64,000 nucleotides of DNA from Cacconaster sp033811195 (GTDB taxonomy: Bacteria; Bacteroidota; Bacteroidia; Bacteroidales; UBA932): the NCBI GenBank assembly GCA_033811195.1, contig JAPXOZ010000005.1, positions 43,363-107,362 of the forward strand, in the 5' to 3' direction. The notes beneath the pieces are model-generated. The model had not been told where the DNA came from, made no database searches, and saw only the letters and a list, made by a program, of their open reading frames with translations. Positions 8,839-16,231 of the stretch are shown here, piece by piece (position 1 is the first letter of the stretch; the number at the start of each line of letters is the position of its first letter). The translations under genes were made by a program, and so were the position numbers.

Positions 8839-11051
8839 TAAGAAGAATTATAATGAAAAATGTATTTGCTTTGATTTGTGCTATTCTTATGGCGGGCACA
8901 ATGGTTGCCGCAACTAAAGCAAAAGTAAATATTGTCAAATGTGACCCTCAGGCGGCCACATCTTTTGCCATTTTTGTGGACAACGAGACATACTATGCCT
9001 GTAAAGCGGAAATAGATGCTTACAGAGAAGTGCTTCAGAGCGAAGGTCTGGGTACCTATATACTCTATTCCGACTGGGCCAGGCCCGAAAATGTAAAAGC
9101 TCAGATTATTGCTCTTTCCAAGAAAAAACCTCTCCTCGAAGGTATGGTCTTCATCGGCGACATTCCCATTGCCAGAGTGCGCCAGGCCCAATTTATGACC
9201 ACTGCATTCAAGATGAACGAGAATACCTTCCCGAGAGAGGAGTCATCCGTTACCTCCGACAGATATTACGATGACCTCCACCTAGACTTCGAGTTCATAG
9301 GACAGGATGAGAATAACCCCCGCTGGTTTTACTACAACCTGACCGAAAAAGGGGCCCAGAAGCTAAACCCCAATTTCTACTCGGCTCGCATGCGTGTCCC
9401 CGAGGATTTTCCGGGCGATGAGATGGAGGTAATGAGAAAATATTTGCAAAAGGTGGTTGCCGCTCATAAGGAGATCAATCCTCTCGACCATTTCATTTTC
9501 TTTGCAGGCCACGGCTACAACTCAGATTGTCTCAACGTATGGAGACAGCAGCCAATGCTTTTCAGGGAATATTTTCCGCAGGCATTCAAAAAAGCATCCG
9601 GCAACAAATTTTACAACTTCAGACAGGACAACTACATGAAGTTTAAGTTGTACAACGAGATCCAACGGCCGGAGACAGATGTGCTGATGTTCAGCGAGCA
9701 CGGAGCGCCGGAAACCCAGTACATCAACGCTCTTGCTCCCGCATATACCATCGGAGAGAACATCGAAGCCCTTAAACGCACCCTCAGAAATGACCTCCGC
9801 CGTGCAGTAAAGAGAAATCCCGATAAAAAAGCGGAGTATATCAAGGAGATGGCAGAGCATTACCATCTGGACCCCGCACTCCTCTCGGATGAAGCGTTGG
9901 AGGCGGAAAGGGTCAATGACTCTCTTGCAGCTGCTGATATCAACATCGTGCTCGAGGATATCCAAAAGCTAAAAACCGGTGCAAGGTTGACCATATTCAA
10001 TGCCTGCTATAACGGCTCTTTCCACCAGACAGGCTATGTTGCAGGTTATCATATTTTCAATGATGGGCGCAATGTGGTCGCTCAGGGCAATACGGTCAAC
10101 GTGCTTCAGGATAAATGGGCCGATCAGCTTATCGGCTACCTGGCACTCGGCATCAGGGCGGGCTTCTGGCAGAATGAAGTTTGTTATCTTGAGTCACATA
10201 TGATCGGTGACCCCACTTTCAGATTCACTGCTCCCGAAGGAGTGGATGCAGCAGAGATCTCCCGCGCACTCGCGCATCAGTCTTATATATTGGATGGCAA
10301 GATGAAGAATGAGGGTGTCGGAGGCAGCGAATACTGGAAGGAGTTCCTCGGCTCGAGGGAGTCGATAACCCGCGCAATGGCAGTGAAAAAGCTCACCGAA
10401 CTTGGAGAGCTCAATTCTGCTGATCTGGCTGAGATCTTTGAAAAGGATAAATCCTGGATTGTGCGTCTTCAGGCGCTGACGGCTATTGCTCCTTTTGTGG
10501 ATGAGAATACTTTCAAAGTGGTGGAGAAGGGGCTTTTTGACCCCTTTGAGATGATCCGCAGACAATCCTGCCACTATGCCGGTAAGATGGGAGCGAAGAA
10601 TTGTAAAGATGAACTTATCGATATCGTACGCCATTCTCATGAAGTTGTTCGCACACAATATGCTGCTCAAGGGGCTCTCAACCTCTTCAAGCACGATGAG
10701 CTGCCGGAAGATATCGCGAAGAATATGGGGTATTTTCTCAAAAACACACCCAAGCAGATGGAGATTATCAAGGATCTAAATGCCGAAGATCTCAAGAGAG
10801 AATCCGAAATGAGGACCCTGCGCAACAATCCACTCCATTGGAAGGTTGATGAGCTGCTTGAGGTCGCCGGCAATGCTTCTCAGAGCGAATATACCCGCCT
10901 CGTGATGATTGAGGCACTCGGCTGGTTCAATTATTCGGTTGAAAGGAAAAAGATCGCGAACGCCATCAACGGTTGGCTCGCCACTCAGGAGCTTTCACCT
11001 AGAATGAAACGCGAAATGATTAAAACCGTCAAAAGGCTCAGGTGGGAGTAA
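8835..11051 (+). CDS. Second C25-like protease with HEAT-like C-terminal half
   Basis: 738 residues from the ATG that overlaps the previous stop; a start at 8853 (MKNVFALICAIL) would place the signal peptide exactly at the N-terminus and is equally likely. It is a clear paralog of the preceding protein: FIGDIPIARV, VTSDRYYDDL, candidate His289 in FSEHG and candidate Cys391 in FNACYNGSF, QGNTVNVLQDKW, and the ESHMIGDPTFRF block that closes the peptidase-like domain near residue 450. HEAT-like helices follow (WIVRLQALTAIAPFV, MIRRQSCHYAGKMG), and the C-terminal EALGWFNYS block is shared with both relatives. Last gene of the operon; the terminator lies 28 bases after its stop. Confidence 0.8.
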   Translation: MIRRIIMKNVFALICAILMAGTMVAATKAKVNIVKCDPQAATSFAIFVDNETYYACKAEIDAYREVLQSEGLGTYILYSDWARPENVKAQIIALSKKKPLLEGMVFIGDIPIARVRQAQFMTTAFKMNENTFPREESSVTSDRYYDDLHLDFEFIGQDENNPRWFYYNLTEKGAQKLNPNFYSARMRVPEDFPGDEMEVMRKYLQKVVAAHKEINPLDHFIFFAGHGYNSDCLNVWRQQPMLFREYFPQAFKKASGNKFYNFRQDNYMKFKLYNEIQRPETDVLMFSEHGAPETQYINALAPAYTIGENIEALKRTLRNDLRRAVKRNPDKKAEYIKEMAEHYHLDPALLSDEALEAERVNDSLAAADINIVLEDIQKLKTGARLTIFNACYNGSFHQTGYVAGYHIFNDGRNVVAQGNTVNVLQDKWADQLIGYLALGIRAGFWQNEVCYLESHMIGDPTFRFTAPEGVDAAEISRALAHQSYILDGKMKNEGVGGSEYWKEFLGSRESITRAMAVKKLTELGELNSADLAEIFEKDKSWIVRLQALTAIAPFVDENTFKVVEKGLFDPFEMIRRQSCHYAGKMGAKNCKDELIDIVRHSHEVVRTQYAAQGALNLFKHDELPEDIAKNMGYFLKNTPKQMEIIKDLNAEDLKRESEMRTLRNNPLHWKVDELLEVAGNASQSEYTRLVMIEALGWFNYSVERKKIANAINGWLATQELSPRMKREMIKTVKRLRWE

Positions 11052-11079
11052 AATTGCAGAGTCTTTGCTATTGACACTA

Positions 11080-11109
11080 CCCCGAAAGCCGTAAGCTTTC
11101 GGGGTTTTT
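11080..11109 (+). terminator. Rho-independent terminator of the receptor/protease operon
   Basis: A perfect 10-bp stem (CCCCGAAAGC with GCTTTCGGGG, loop CGTAA) is followed by a run of T. It lies 28 bases downstream of the last protease-like gene. Confidence 0.92.
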
Positions 11110-11394
11110 CTATAACTTTTTATATTAATCAACCGACACCCTGCACAAGCAGTATGGTCGGCATCAGGTAGAAATAGTAAAAATTGTTATCTAAGTTTCT
11201 TTTATCAAAAAATGCTCTACCGTCGGGAACACCCTAGCAAGGATCAATGCCCGGCTTGCGATAGAGCCTGGATATTTTGTATCGGGACATTATAAGATAG
11301 TTTTTGCTGAAATCGATACGGGGAATAATTTAACCGGCTTCTTCAAAATTTTTTATTTGACTTTCCCCACTTATTATAATCCATTCGAATTCAT
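11110..11394. other. Intergenic stretch without a recognisable gene; possible folded element
   Basis: No ATG-started gene is convincing. On the plus strand there is an open frame from 11195 to 11437 that lacks an ATG and matches nothing I know; it may be chance or a decayed gene. Between 11214 and 11267 GCTCTA pairs with TAGAGC, and inside it CGGG (11224) can pair with CCCG (11250) while GCAAG (11237) can pair with CTTGC (11255), a pseudoknot-like arrangement. Confidence 0.35.
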
Positions 11395-11551
11395 TCAGGC
11401 CCCATTATATGCGAGGTCTTCAGATGTATGTTCTTGAGCGGTCACAAAGGATATTTCTAACTCTTTACCAATAATTCGATATTTTACAAAAAAGAATACT
11501 CCAACTACGGCTACAATAACTATCAGCGATATCAGATAACTTATTTTTCAT
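11395..11551 (-). pseudogene. Small membrane-protein ORF broken by one extra A after the start codon
   Basis: On the minus strand an ATG lies one base after the stop of the 127-residue gene, but the frame set by ATGAAAAATAAG ends after 28 codons. If the run of five A were four, the frame would give 51 residues: MKISYL, then a hydrophobic helix (ISLIVIVAVVGVFFV), then KYRIIGKELEISFVTAQEH and a short tail to TGA at 11395-11397. The transmembrane character only in the shifted frame points to a recent frameshift, a sequencing error in the homopolymer, or less likely ribosomal slippage on the A-run. Confidence 0.5.
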
Positions 11552-11552
11552 T

Positions 11553-11936
11553 TTAGTCGTTCCTCTTTTTTATAATCATTATCATCAAAACCACCAGAAT
11601 CAGCAGAGAGAGCAAATTCGGCAGATCAAAAGCCCATAAAACTCTCGTTTGATCGACACCCGGATCCTTTATCAAAAAGTTGAATAATCCTACATAAAGT
11701 TGTGTAAAAATCGCCCCGACAATCAATAGACACCAAATTATCCCGTATCTTATATTTGCTGTTTTTCCCCACAAAAACAGAACCAAGAACACGCATGCAC
11801 ATAGGACTACAACATCTACAAGTAAGACCGGCCAATCACTAATATGCTTTACTAAAGCATAAACTATCGCATATATTTTTGCCAAAAAAACATACAAGCA
11901 AATGAGGGATAGCGATATTTTTAATACATTTTTCAT
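11553..11936 (-). CDS. Small four-helix membrane protein of unknown function
   Basis: 127 residues with four hydrophobic segments (about 5-30, 38-55, 64-88, 105-122) and a short basic C-terminus (IIKKRND). No catalytic motif or known family was recognised. It stands alone between the protease operon and the ribosomal operon, opposite in strand to both, and is followed one base later by the frameshifted small membrane ORF, so the two probably once formed a co-translated pair. The 220 bases upstream hold the divergent ribosomal promoter; no clear promoter for this gene was found. Confidence 0.6.
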   Translation of the reverse strand: MKNVLKISLSLICLYVFLAKIYAIVYALVKHISDWPVLLVDVVVLCACVFLVLFLWGKTANIRYGIIWCLLIVGAIFTQLYVGLFNFLIKDPGVDQTRVLWAFDLPNLLSLLILVVLMIMIIKKRND

Positions 11937-12067
11937 CCTGAGTGACCTATTTTGTCTCCTTTCCGAATGACTCCCGAAGTAAACTATAAAGATAATTCAA
12001 TAATTCCGATGCTGAAAAACTGTTTGTCGGAAAATCAATGGAATAATAATTGAAAATCAGCGGATTA

Positions 12068-12099
12068 TTTGGCCGATAAAGAAAAACGTTATATATTTG
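12068..12099 (+). promoter_or_regulatory. Bacteroidota-type promoter of the ribosomal operon
   Basis: TTTG at 12068-12071, a 20-base spacer, and TATATTTG at 12092-12099 fit the -33/-7 consensus of this phylum. Transcription would start near 12106, giving a leader of about 55 bases before L3, so the operon starts at rplC rather than at rpsJ. Confidence 0.75.
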
Positions 12100-12159
12100 C
12101 AGCCCGCAAAAAATATGTGGAAACTATTTAACTAATTTATTTACACCAAATTAACAACC

Positions 12160-12798
12160 ATGCCTGGAATAATTGGAAAAAAAATCGGAATGACTTCCGT
12201 TTTCAGTGCCGAGGGAAAAAATCTTCCATGCACTGTTATCGAGGCTGGACCGTGTGTTGTTACGCAAATTCGTACAGTTGAAAAAGATGGTTATGCCGCT
12301 GTACAGCTTGCCTATGACGATATTAAAGAGAAACACGCCAGCAAGCCCCTTAAAGGGCATTTCGAAAAGGCAGGAACCACTCCCAAGCGCAAGCTGGTAG
12401 AGTTCAAGGATTTTGACACTACCAAACTCAAACTTGGGGACACTATCACCGTTGCAGATCTCGACCTCGATCTTTCAGAGGGCAAGATTGACTGGGTTGA
12501 CGTTACCGGTATTTCAAAAGGTAAAGGCTTCCAGGGCGTAGTAAAGCGCCACGGTTTCTCAGGAGTAGGTGACCGTACTCACGGTCAGAAAGACAGAGAG
12601 CGTCACCCCGGTTCGCTGGGTGCCTCGTCTTGGCCCTCAAGAATTTTTAAGGGTAAGAAGATGGCCGGCCGTATGGGCGGAGAACGCGTGAAGGTATTGA
12701 ACCTTCAGGTAATCAAGATTATCCCTGAGAATAATCTCATTTTAGTTAAGGGCTCAGTCCCCGGACCTAATGGTTCTTATGTAATTGTGGAGGATTAA
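12160..12798 (+). CDS. rplC: 50S ribosomal protein L3
   Basis: 212 residues, normal length for L3. It opens with MPGIIGKKIGMTSVF and carries the conserved loop block GVVKRHGFSGVGDRTHGQKD and RHPGSLGASSWPSR that reaches toward the peptidyl-transferase centre. L3 is an early 23S rRNA binder. It is the first gene of this ribosomal cluster; in most relatives rpsJ (S10) precedes it, but here the upstream neighbour is an unrelated gene on the other strand. Confidence 0.98.
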   Translation: MPGIIGKKIGMTSVFSAEGKNLPCTVIEAGPCVVTQIRTVEKDGYAAVQLAYDDIKEKHASKPLKGHFEKAGTTPKRKLVEFKDFDTTKLKLGDTITVADLDLDLSEGKIDWVDVTGISKGKGFQGVVKRHGFSGVGDRTHGQKDRERHPGSLGASSWPSRIFKGKKMAGRMGGERVKVLNLQVIKIIPENNLILVKGSVPGPNGSYVIVED

Positions 12799-12803
12799 GC
12801 GTT

Positions 12804-13430
12804 ATGGAATTGAAAGTTTACAAAATTGACGGAACAGAATCCGGAAAATCAGTTGTTCTCGATGATGCAATTTTCGCAATCGAGCCCAATGACCACGCTA
12901 TCTATCTTGATGTTAAGCAGTATCTTGCTAATCAACGCCAGGGTACCCACAAGACAAAAGAGCGTTGGGAGGTAGCACACAGCACCAAGAAACTCGGTAG
13001 ACAAAAAGGTGGTGGCGGAGCTCGTCACGGAAGCCTCAAGGCAAACATCTTTGTAGGCGGAGCAACAACTTTTGGTCCCAAACCTCGTGACTACCGTTTC
13101 AAGCTCAATAAGAAGCTCAAACAACTTGCACGTTTCTCTGCTTTGACCTACAAAGCAAAAGATAATGCAATAACAATGGTAGAGCCCTTTACAATGGATG
13201 CTCCCAAGACCAAAGAGTTTATCAAGATTCTTGACAACCTCAAAGCAAACGGAAGAAAAACCCTTGTGGTGCTTCCTGAAAATTCAAACAATATTTACTT
13301 ATCGTCCCGCAATCTTCCGGAAGTGAAGGTTATCACTGTTGATGAGATAAATACCTACACACTGATCAATGCCAACCACCTTGTGATGGTTGATGGAGTT
13401 CAGGATATTCTGGTTGAAAGACGCAAATAA
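12804..13430 (+). CDS. rplD: 50S ribosomal protein L4
   Basis: 208 residues. The exit-tunnel loop is recognisable from RQGTHKTKERWEV through KLGRQKGGGGARHGS, and the KLNKKLKQLARFSAL helix follows. L4 binds 23S rRNA and lines the nascent-chain tunnel; in some bacteria it also represses its own operon, for which nothing is visible here. It starts five bases after L3 and is followed by L23. Confidence 0.98.
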   Translation: MELKVYKIDGTESGKSVVLDDAIFAIEPNDHAIYLDVKQYLANQRQGTHKTKERWEVAHSTKKLGRQKGGGGARHGSLKANIFVGGATTFGPKPRDYRFKLNKKLKQLARFSALTYKAKDNAITMVEPFTMDAPKTKEFIKILDNLKANGRKTLVVLPENSNNIYLSSRNLPEVKVITVDEINTYTLINANHLVMVDGVQDILVERRK

Positions 13431-13441
13431 ATAGAAGAACG

Positions 13442-13732
13442 ATGGGAATTTTAATTAAGCCAATAGTAACTGAAAAGATGTCGACTCAAGGCGATAAATT
13501 GAATCGATACGGTTTCATCGTTGACCGCAACGCCAATAAATTGGAAATCAAAAAAGCGGTTGAACAAATGTATGGTGTTTCAGTACTTGATGTGAATACT
13601 GCAAACTACCGAGGAAAACGCAAAAGCCGCTATACAACAGCAGGTATGCTAACAGGCCGTACAAATCACTACAAGAAGGCATTTGTGACACTGGCCGGAG
13701 ATGATAAGATAGACTTCTATAGTAACATTTAA
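13442..13732 (+). CDS. rplW: 50S ribosomal protein L23
   Basis: 96 residues with the typical opening GILIKPIVTEKMS, NRYGFIVDRNANKLEIKKAV and a basic loop (YRGKRKSRYTTAG). L23 lies at the tunnel exit, where trigger factor and SRP dock. The order L4-L23-L2 is the standard one. Confidence 0.98.
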   Translation: MGILIKPIVTEKMSTQGDKLNRYGFIVDRNANKLEIKKAVEQMYGVSVLDVNTANYRGKRKSRYTTAGMLTGRTNHYKKAFVTLAGDDKIDFYSNI

Positions 13733-13736
13733 GGCC

Positions 13737-14570
13737 ATGGCAGTACGTAAATTTAAACCGGTAACTCCCGGACAAAGACATAAGGTGATCAGCGCTTTTG
13801 ACGATATCACCTGCACAACCCCTGAAAAGTCCCTCCTCAGGCCCCTCAAGCGCACAGGTGGACGTAACAACCAGGGTAAGATGACAATGCGCTATCTCGG
13901 TGGCGGTCACAAGAGAATGTATCGAGTAATCGACTTTCATCGTGACAAGGACCAGTATACAGCCACTGTCAAGACTATCGAATACGACCCCAACCGCAGT
14001 GCTCGCATTGCATTAGTCGTGTATGGTGATGGCGAAAAACGCTACATCATTGCTCCAAACGGTATCAAGGTAGGCCAGGTGATCGCTTCAGGTCCCGGTG
14101 TAGCCCCTGAGATCGGTAACGCTCTTCCTCTATCGGAAATTCCTCTTGGTACATTGGTACACAACATTGAGCTCCGTCCCGGTTGTGGTGCCGCTATGGC
14201 ACGCAGCGCCGGTACTTTTGCTCAGCTTACAGCACGTGAAGGCGGCCATGCCATCCTTCGTCTCCCTTCCGGTGAGACACGTATGGTACTGGTAACCTGC
14301 CGCGCCACTGTAGGTACAGTGTCCAATCCTGACCACAGCTTGGAGTCTCACGGTAAAGCCGGCCGCAAACGTTGGCTCGGTCGCAGACCCCGTACTCGCG
14401 GTGTTGTAATGAATCCCGTGGATCACCCTATGGGTGGTGGTGAAGGCCGCGCAGCCGGTGGACACCCCCGTTCACGCAAGGGTTTACCTGCCAAGGGATA
14501 CAAGACTCGCAACCCTAAGAAGACTTCCAGCAAGTTCATCCTTGAAAGAAGTAAAAAGAGAAAGAAATAA
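13737..14570 (+). CDS. rplB: 50S ribosomal protein L2
   Basis: 277 residues, full length. Recognised by GGRNNQGKMTMRYLGGGHK, the RSAGTFAQLTAREGGHAI block and the C-terminal VMNPVDHPMGGGEG loop that reaches the peptidyl-transferase centre (the universally conserved His is present). It begins four bases after L23 and is followed by S19. Confidence 0.98.
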   Translation: MAVRKFKPVTPGQRHKVISAFDDITCTTPEKSLLRPLKRTGGRNNQGKMTMRYLGGGHKRMYRVIDFHRDKDQYTATVKTIEYDPNRSARIALVVYGDGEKRYIIAPNGIKVGQVIASGPGVAPEIGNALPLSEIPLGTLVHNIELRPGCGAAMARSAGTFAQLTAREGGHAILRLPSGETRMVLVTCRATVGTVSNPDHSLESHGKAGRKRWLGRRPRTRGVVMNPVDHPMGGGEGRAAGGHPRSRKGLPAKGYKTRNPKKTSSKFILERSKKRKK

Positions 14571-14592
14571 CGGAATTAAACTTTAGAAGATT

Positions 14593-14859
14593 ATGAGTCG
14601 TTCACTTAGAAAAGGTCCTTATATTCAGGACAGTTTGGAAAAAAGAGTACTCGCCATGAATGAAGGAAGTATGAAGAAGGAAGTCATCAAGACCTGGTCA
14701 AGGTCAAGTATGATTTCGCCGGACTTTGTGGGACACACTATCGCTGTTCACAACGGAAACAAGTTTGTTCCGGTATATATTACAGAGAATATGGTTGGTC
14801 ACAAGCTCGGAGAATTTGCACCGACACGCACCTTCAAAGGTCACTCGGGTAATCGTTAA
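14593..14859 (+). CDS. rpsS: 30S ribosomal protein S19
   Basis: 88 residues: MSRSLRKGPYI, then IKTWSRSSMISPDFVGHTIA and GEFAPTRTFKGHSG, the family's invariant blocks. S19 sits in the head of the small subunit and contacts the A-site region. Spacing to neighbours is about 22 bases on each side, with nothing unusual. Confidence 0.98.
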   Translation: MSRSLRKGPYIQDSLEKRVLAMNEGSMKKEVIKTWSRSSMISPDFVGHTIAVHNGNKFVPVYITENMVGHKLGEFAPTRTFKGHSGNR

Positions 14860-14881
14860 CATTTAAAAAGAAAGGATTACA

Positions 14882-15313
14882 ATGGGATCTAGAAAAAGAG
14901 ATATGGCCGAAAGGCTGAAAGAAACAAAGAAACAGACAGCTATTGCAAAGCTGAATGATATTCCTACTTCACCTCGCAAGATGCGTCTGGTTGCTGACAT
15001 TATCAGAGGCGTAGAGGTCAACCGTGCTTTGGATATTCTTAAATATTCGAAGAAAGAGGCAGCTATCCGCCTTGAGAAACTTGTACGCAGTGCAATCGCC
15101 AATTGGGAAGCCAAAAATGAGGCAGACCGTAAAGAGCTGGAAAACGGCAATGTGTACATCAAGAGCATCATGGTGGGACCCGGCCGCACACTAAAACGTA
15201 TTCGTACAGCCGCCCAAGGCCGTGCATCGCGTATCCTTAAGCGTTCAAATCACGTTACCATCGTGCTTGATACTAAAAAAACCGTTGAACCAGTAATTAC
15301 AGAGGAGGCATAA
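14882..15313 (+). CDS. rplV: 50S ribosomal protein L22
   Basis: 143 residues, longer at the N-terminus than many L22 proteins (about 25 charged residues, RKRDMAERLKETKKQTA, before LNDIPTSPRKMRLVADIIRG). The tunnel-lining hairpin region (IKSIMVGPGRTLKRIRTAAQ) is present. A later ATG at 14903 (MAERLKET) is possible but still leaves an extension. The stop is separated by a single base from the S3 start. Confidence 0.97.
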   Translation: MGSRKRDMAERLKETKKQTAIAKLNDIPTSPRKMRLVADIIRGVEVNRALDILKYSKKEAAIRLEKLVRSAIANWEAKNEADRKELENGNVYIKSIMVGPGRTLKRIRTAAQGRASRILKRSNHVTIVLDTKKTVEPVITEEA

Positions 15314-15314
15314 T

Positions 15315-16082
15315 ATGGGACAAAAAACTAACCCTATCAGCAATCGTATAGGCATTATCCGTGGCTGGGACTCCAACTGGTACGGTGACTATGCCAGCAG
15401 AATTCTCGAAGATGCAAAGATTCGTGAATATCTAAATACTCGTCTTGCAAAGGCAAGCTTATCAAAGATTGTTATCGAGCGTACATTGAAACTCATCACT
15501 GTTACCATCCACACCGCACGTCCGGGTGTTATTATTGGCAAGGGCGGCCAGGAAGTTGACAAGTTGAAAGAGGAATTGAAGAAAGTCTGCAACAAAGAGG
15601 TACAGATCAATATTTTTGAGGTGAAACGTCCCGAGGTTGATGCCAATATCGTTGCCAACAACATTGCCCGTCAGGTTGAAGGACGTGTTTCTTACCGCAG
15701 AGCAGTTAAAATGGCCATCGCATCTACAATGCGTGTAGGAGCTGAGGGCATAAAGGTACTTATCAGCGGCCGCCTCGGCGGTGCTGAAATGGCAAGAAGC
15801 GAGCTCTACAAAGAGGGTCGTACTCCTCTTCACACTTTCCGTGCTGACATTGACTATGCTTTAGCTGAGGCACACACTAAAGTTGGTGTGCTCGGCATTA
15901 AAGTATGGATCTGCAACGGTGAGGTTTATGGAAAGCGCGATCTATCGCCTAACACAGGCATTTCAGCAAACGCAGCGTCAGCTCAGTCACAGGGCCGCAG
16001 TGATCGTCGTGGTCGTGGCGGACGCGGAGGTGATCGTCGTGGTCGTGGCGGACGTACCCGTCAATCAAGGGATAGCGAATAA
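15315..16082 (+). CDS. rpsC: 30S ribosomal protein S3 with an Arg/Gly-rich C-terminal tail
   Basis: 255 residues. The KH domain (GVIIGKGGQEVDKLKEELKK), the FRADIDYALAEAHTKVGVLG block and YGKRDLSPN are standard. After residue about 220 the protein continues in an RGG-like tail (DRRGRGGRGG, repeated) encoded by a 24-bp tandem repeat with 30-bp period. S3 shapes the mRNA entry channel and has helicase activity on the 30S subunit; the basic tail could add RNA contacts, which is inference. It is the last gene here: L16, L29 and S17, normally next, are missing, and a terminator follows. Confidence 0.97.
   Translation: MGQKTNPISNRIGIIRGWDSNWYGDYASRILEDAKIREYLNTRLAKASLSKIVIERTLKLITVTIHTARPGVIIGKGGQEVDKLKEELKKVCNKEVQINIFEVKRPEVDANIVANNIARQVEGRVSYRRAVKMAIASTMRVGAEGIKVLISGRLGGAEMARSELYKEGRTPLHTFRADIDYALAEAHTKVGVLGIKVWICNGEVYGKRDLSPNTGISANAASAQSQGRSDRRGRGGRGGDRRGRGGRTRQSRDSE
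16001..16054 (+). repeat. Two-copy tandem repeat in the 3' end of rpsC
   Basis: A 24-base unit beginning TGATCGTCGTGGTCGTGGCG occurs at 16001 and again, identical, at 16031 (30-base period). It encodes the DRRGRGGR repeats of the S3 tail and could change copy number by slippage without changing the frame. Confidence 0.9.
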
Positions 16083-16144
16083 CAAAGAGGTTCGATATCT
16101 AATATTTGAAAATATTCAATACTAGATAGTTAAAACTCAAAACT

Positions 16145-16173
16145 AAAAACGGCCTCATAAAAGGCCGTTTTTT
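16145..16173 (+). terminator. Rho-independent terminator ending the ribosomal operon after S3
   Basis: AAAAACGGCC pairs with GGCCGTTTTT around an eight-base loop and runs into a T tract. Its position 62 bases after rpsC shows that the operon genuinely ends here. Confidence 0.9.
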
Positions 16174-16191
16174 ATATCCGCTATTTATCCC

Positions 16192-16209
16192 TATTTTTGT
16201 TTAAATTTG
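16192..16209 (+). promoter_or_regulatory. Candidate -7 elements for the exporter operon
   Basis: Two overlapping TAnnTTTG matches, TATTTTTG (16192) and TAAATTTG (16202), lie 23-40 bases before the TolC-like start. No TTTG at the correct upstream distance was found, so the assignment is tentative. Confidence 0.4.
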
Positions 16210-16231
16210 TACTTATTAGGTAGGAAAGTGT

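Noticed and set aside
11195..11437. 80-codon plus-strand open frame in the gap after the protease operon
   Set aside because: No ATG or GTG start, follows a terminator, and overlaps the frameshifted minus-strand ORF; kept only as a note.
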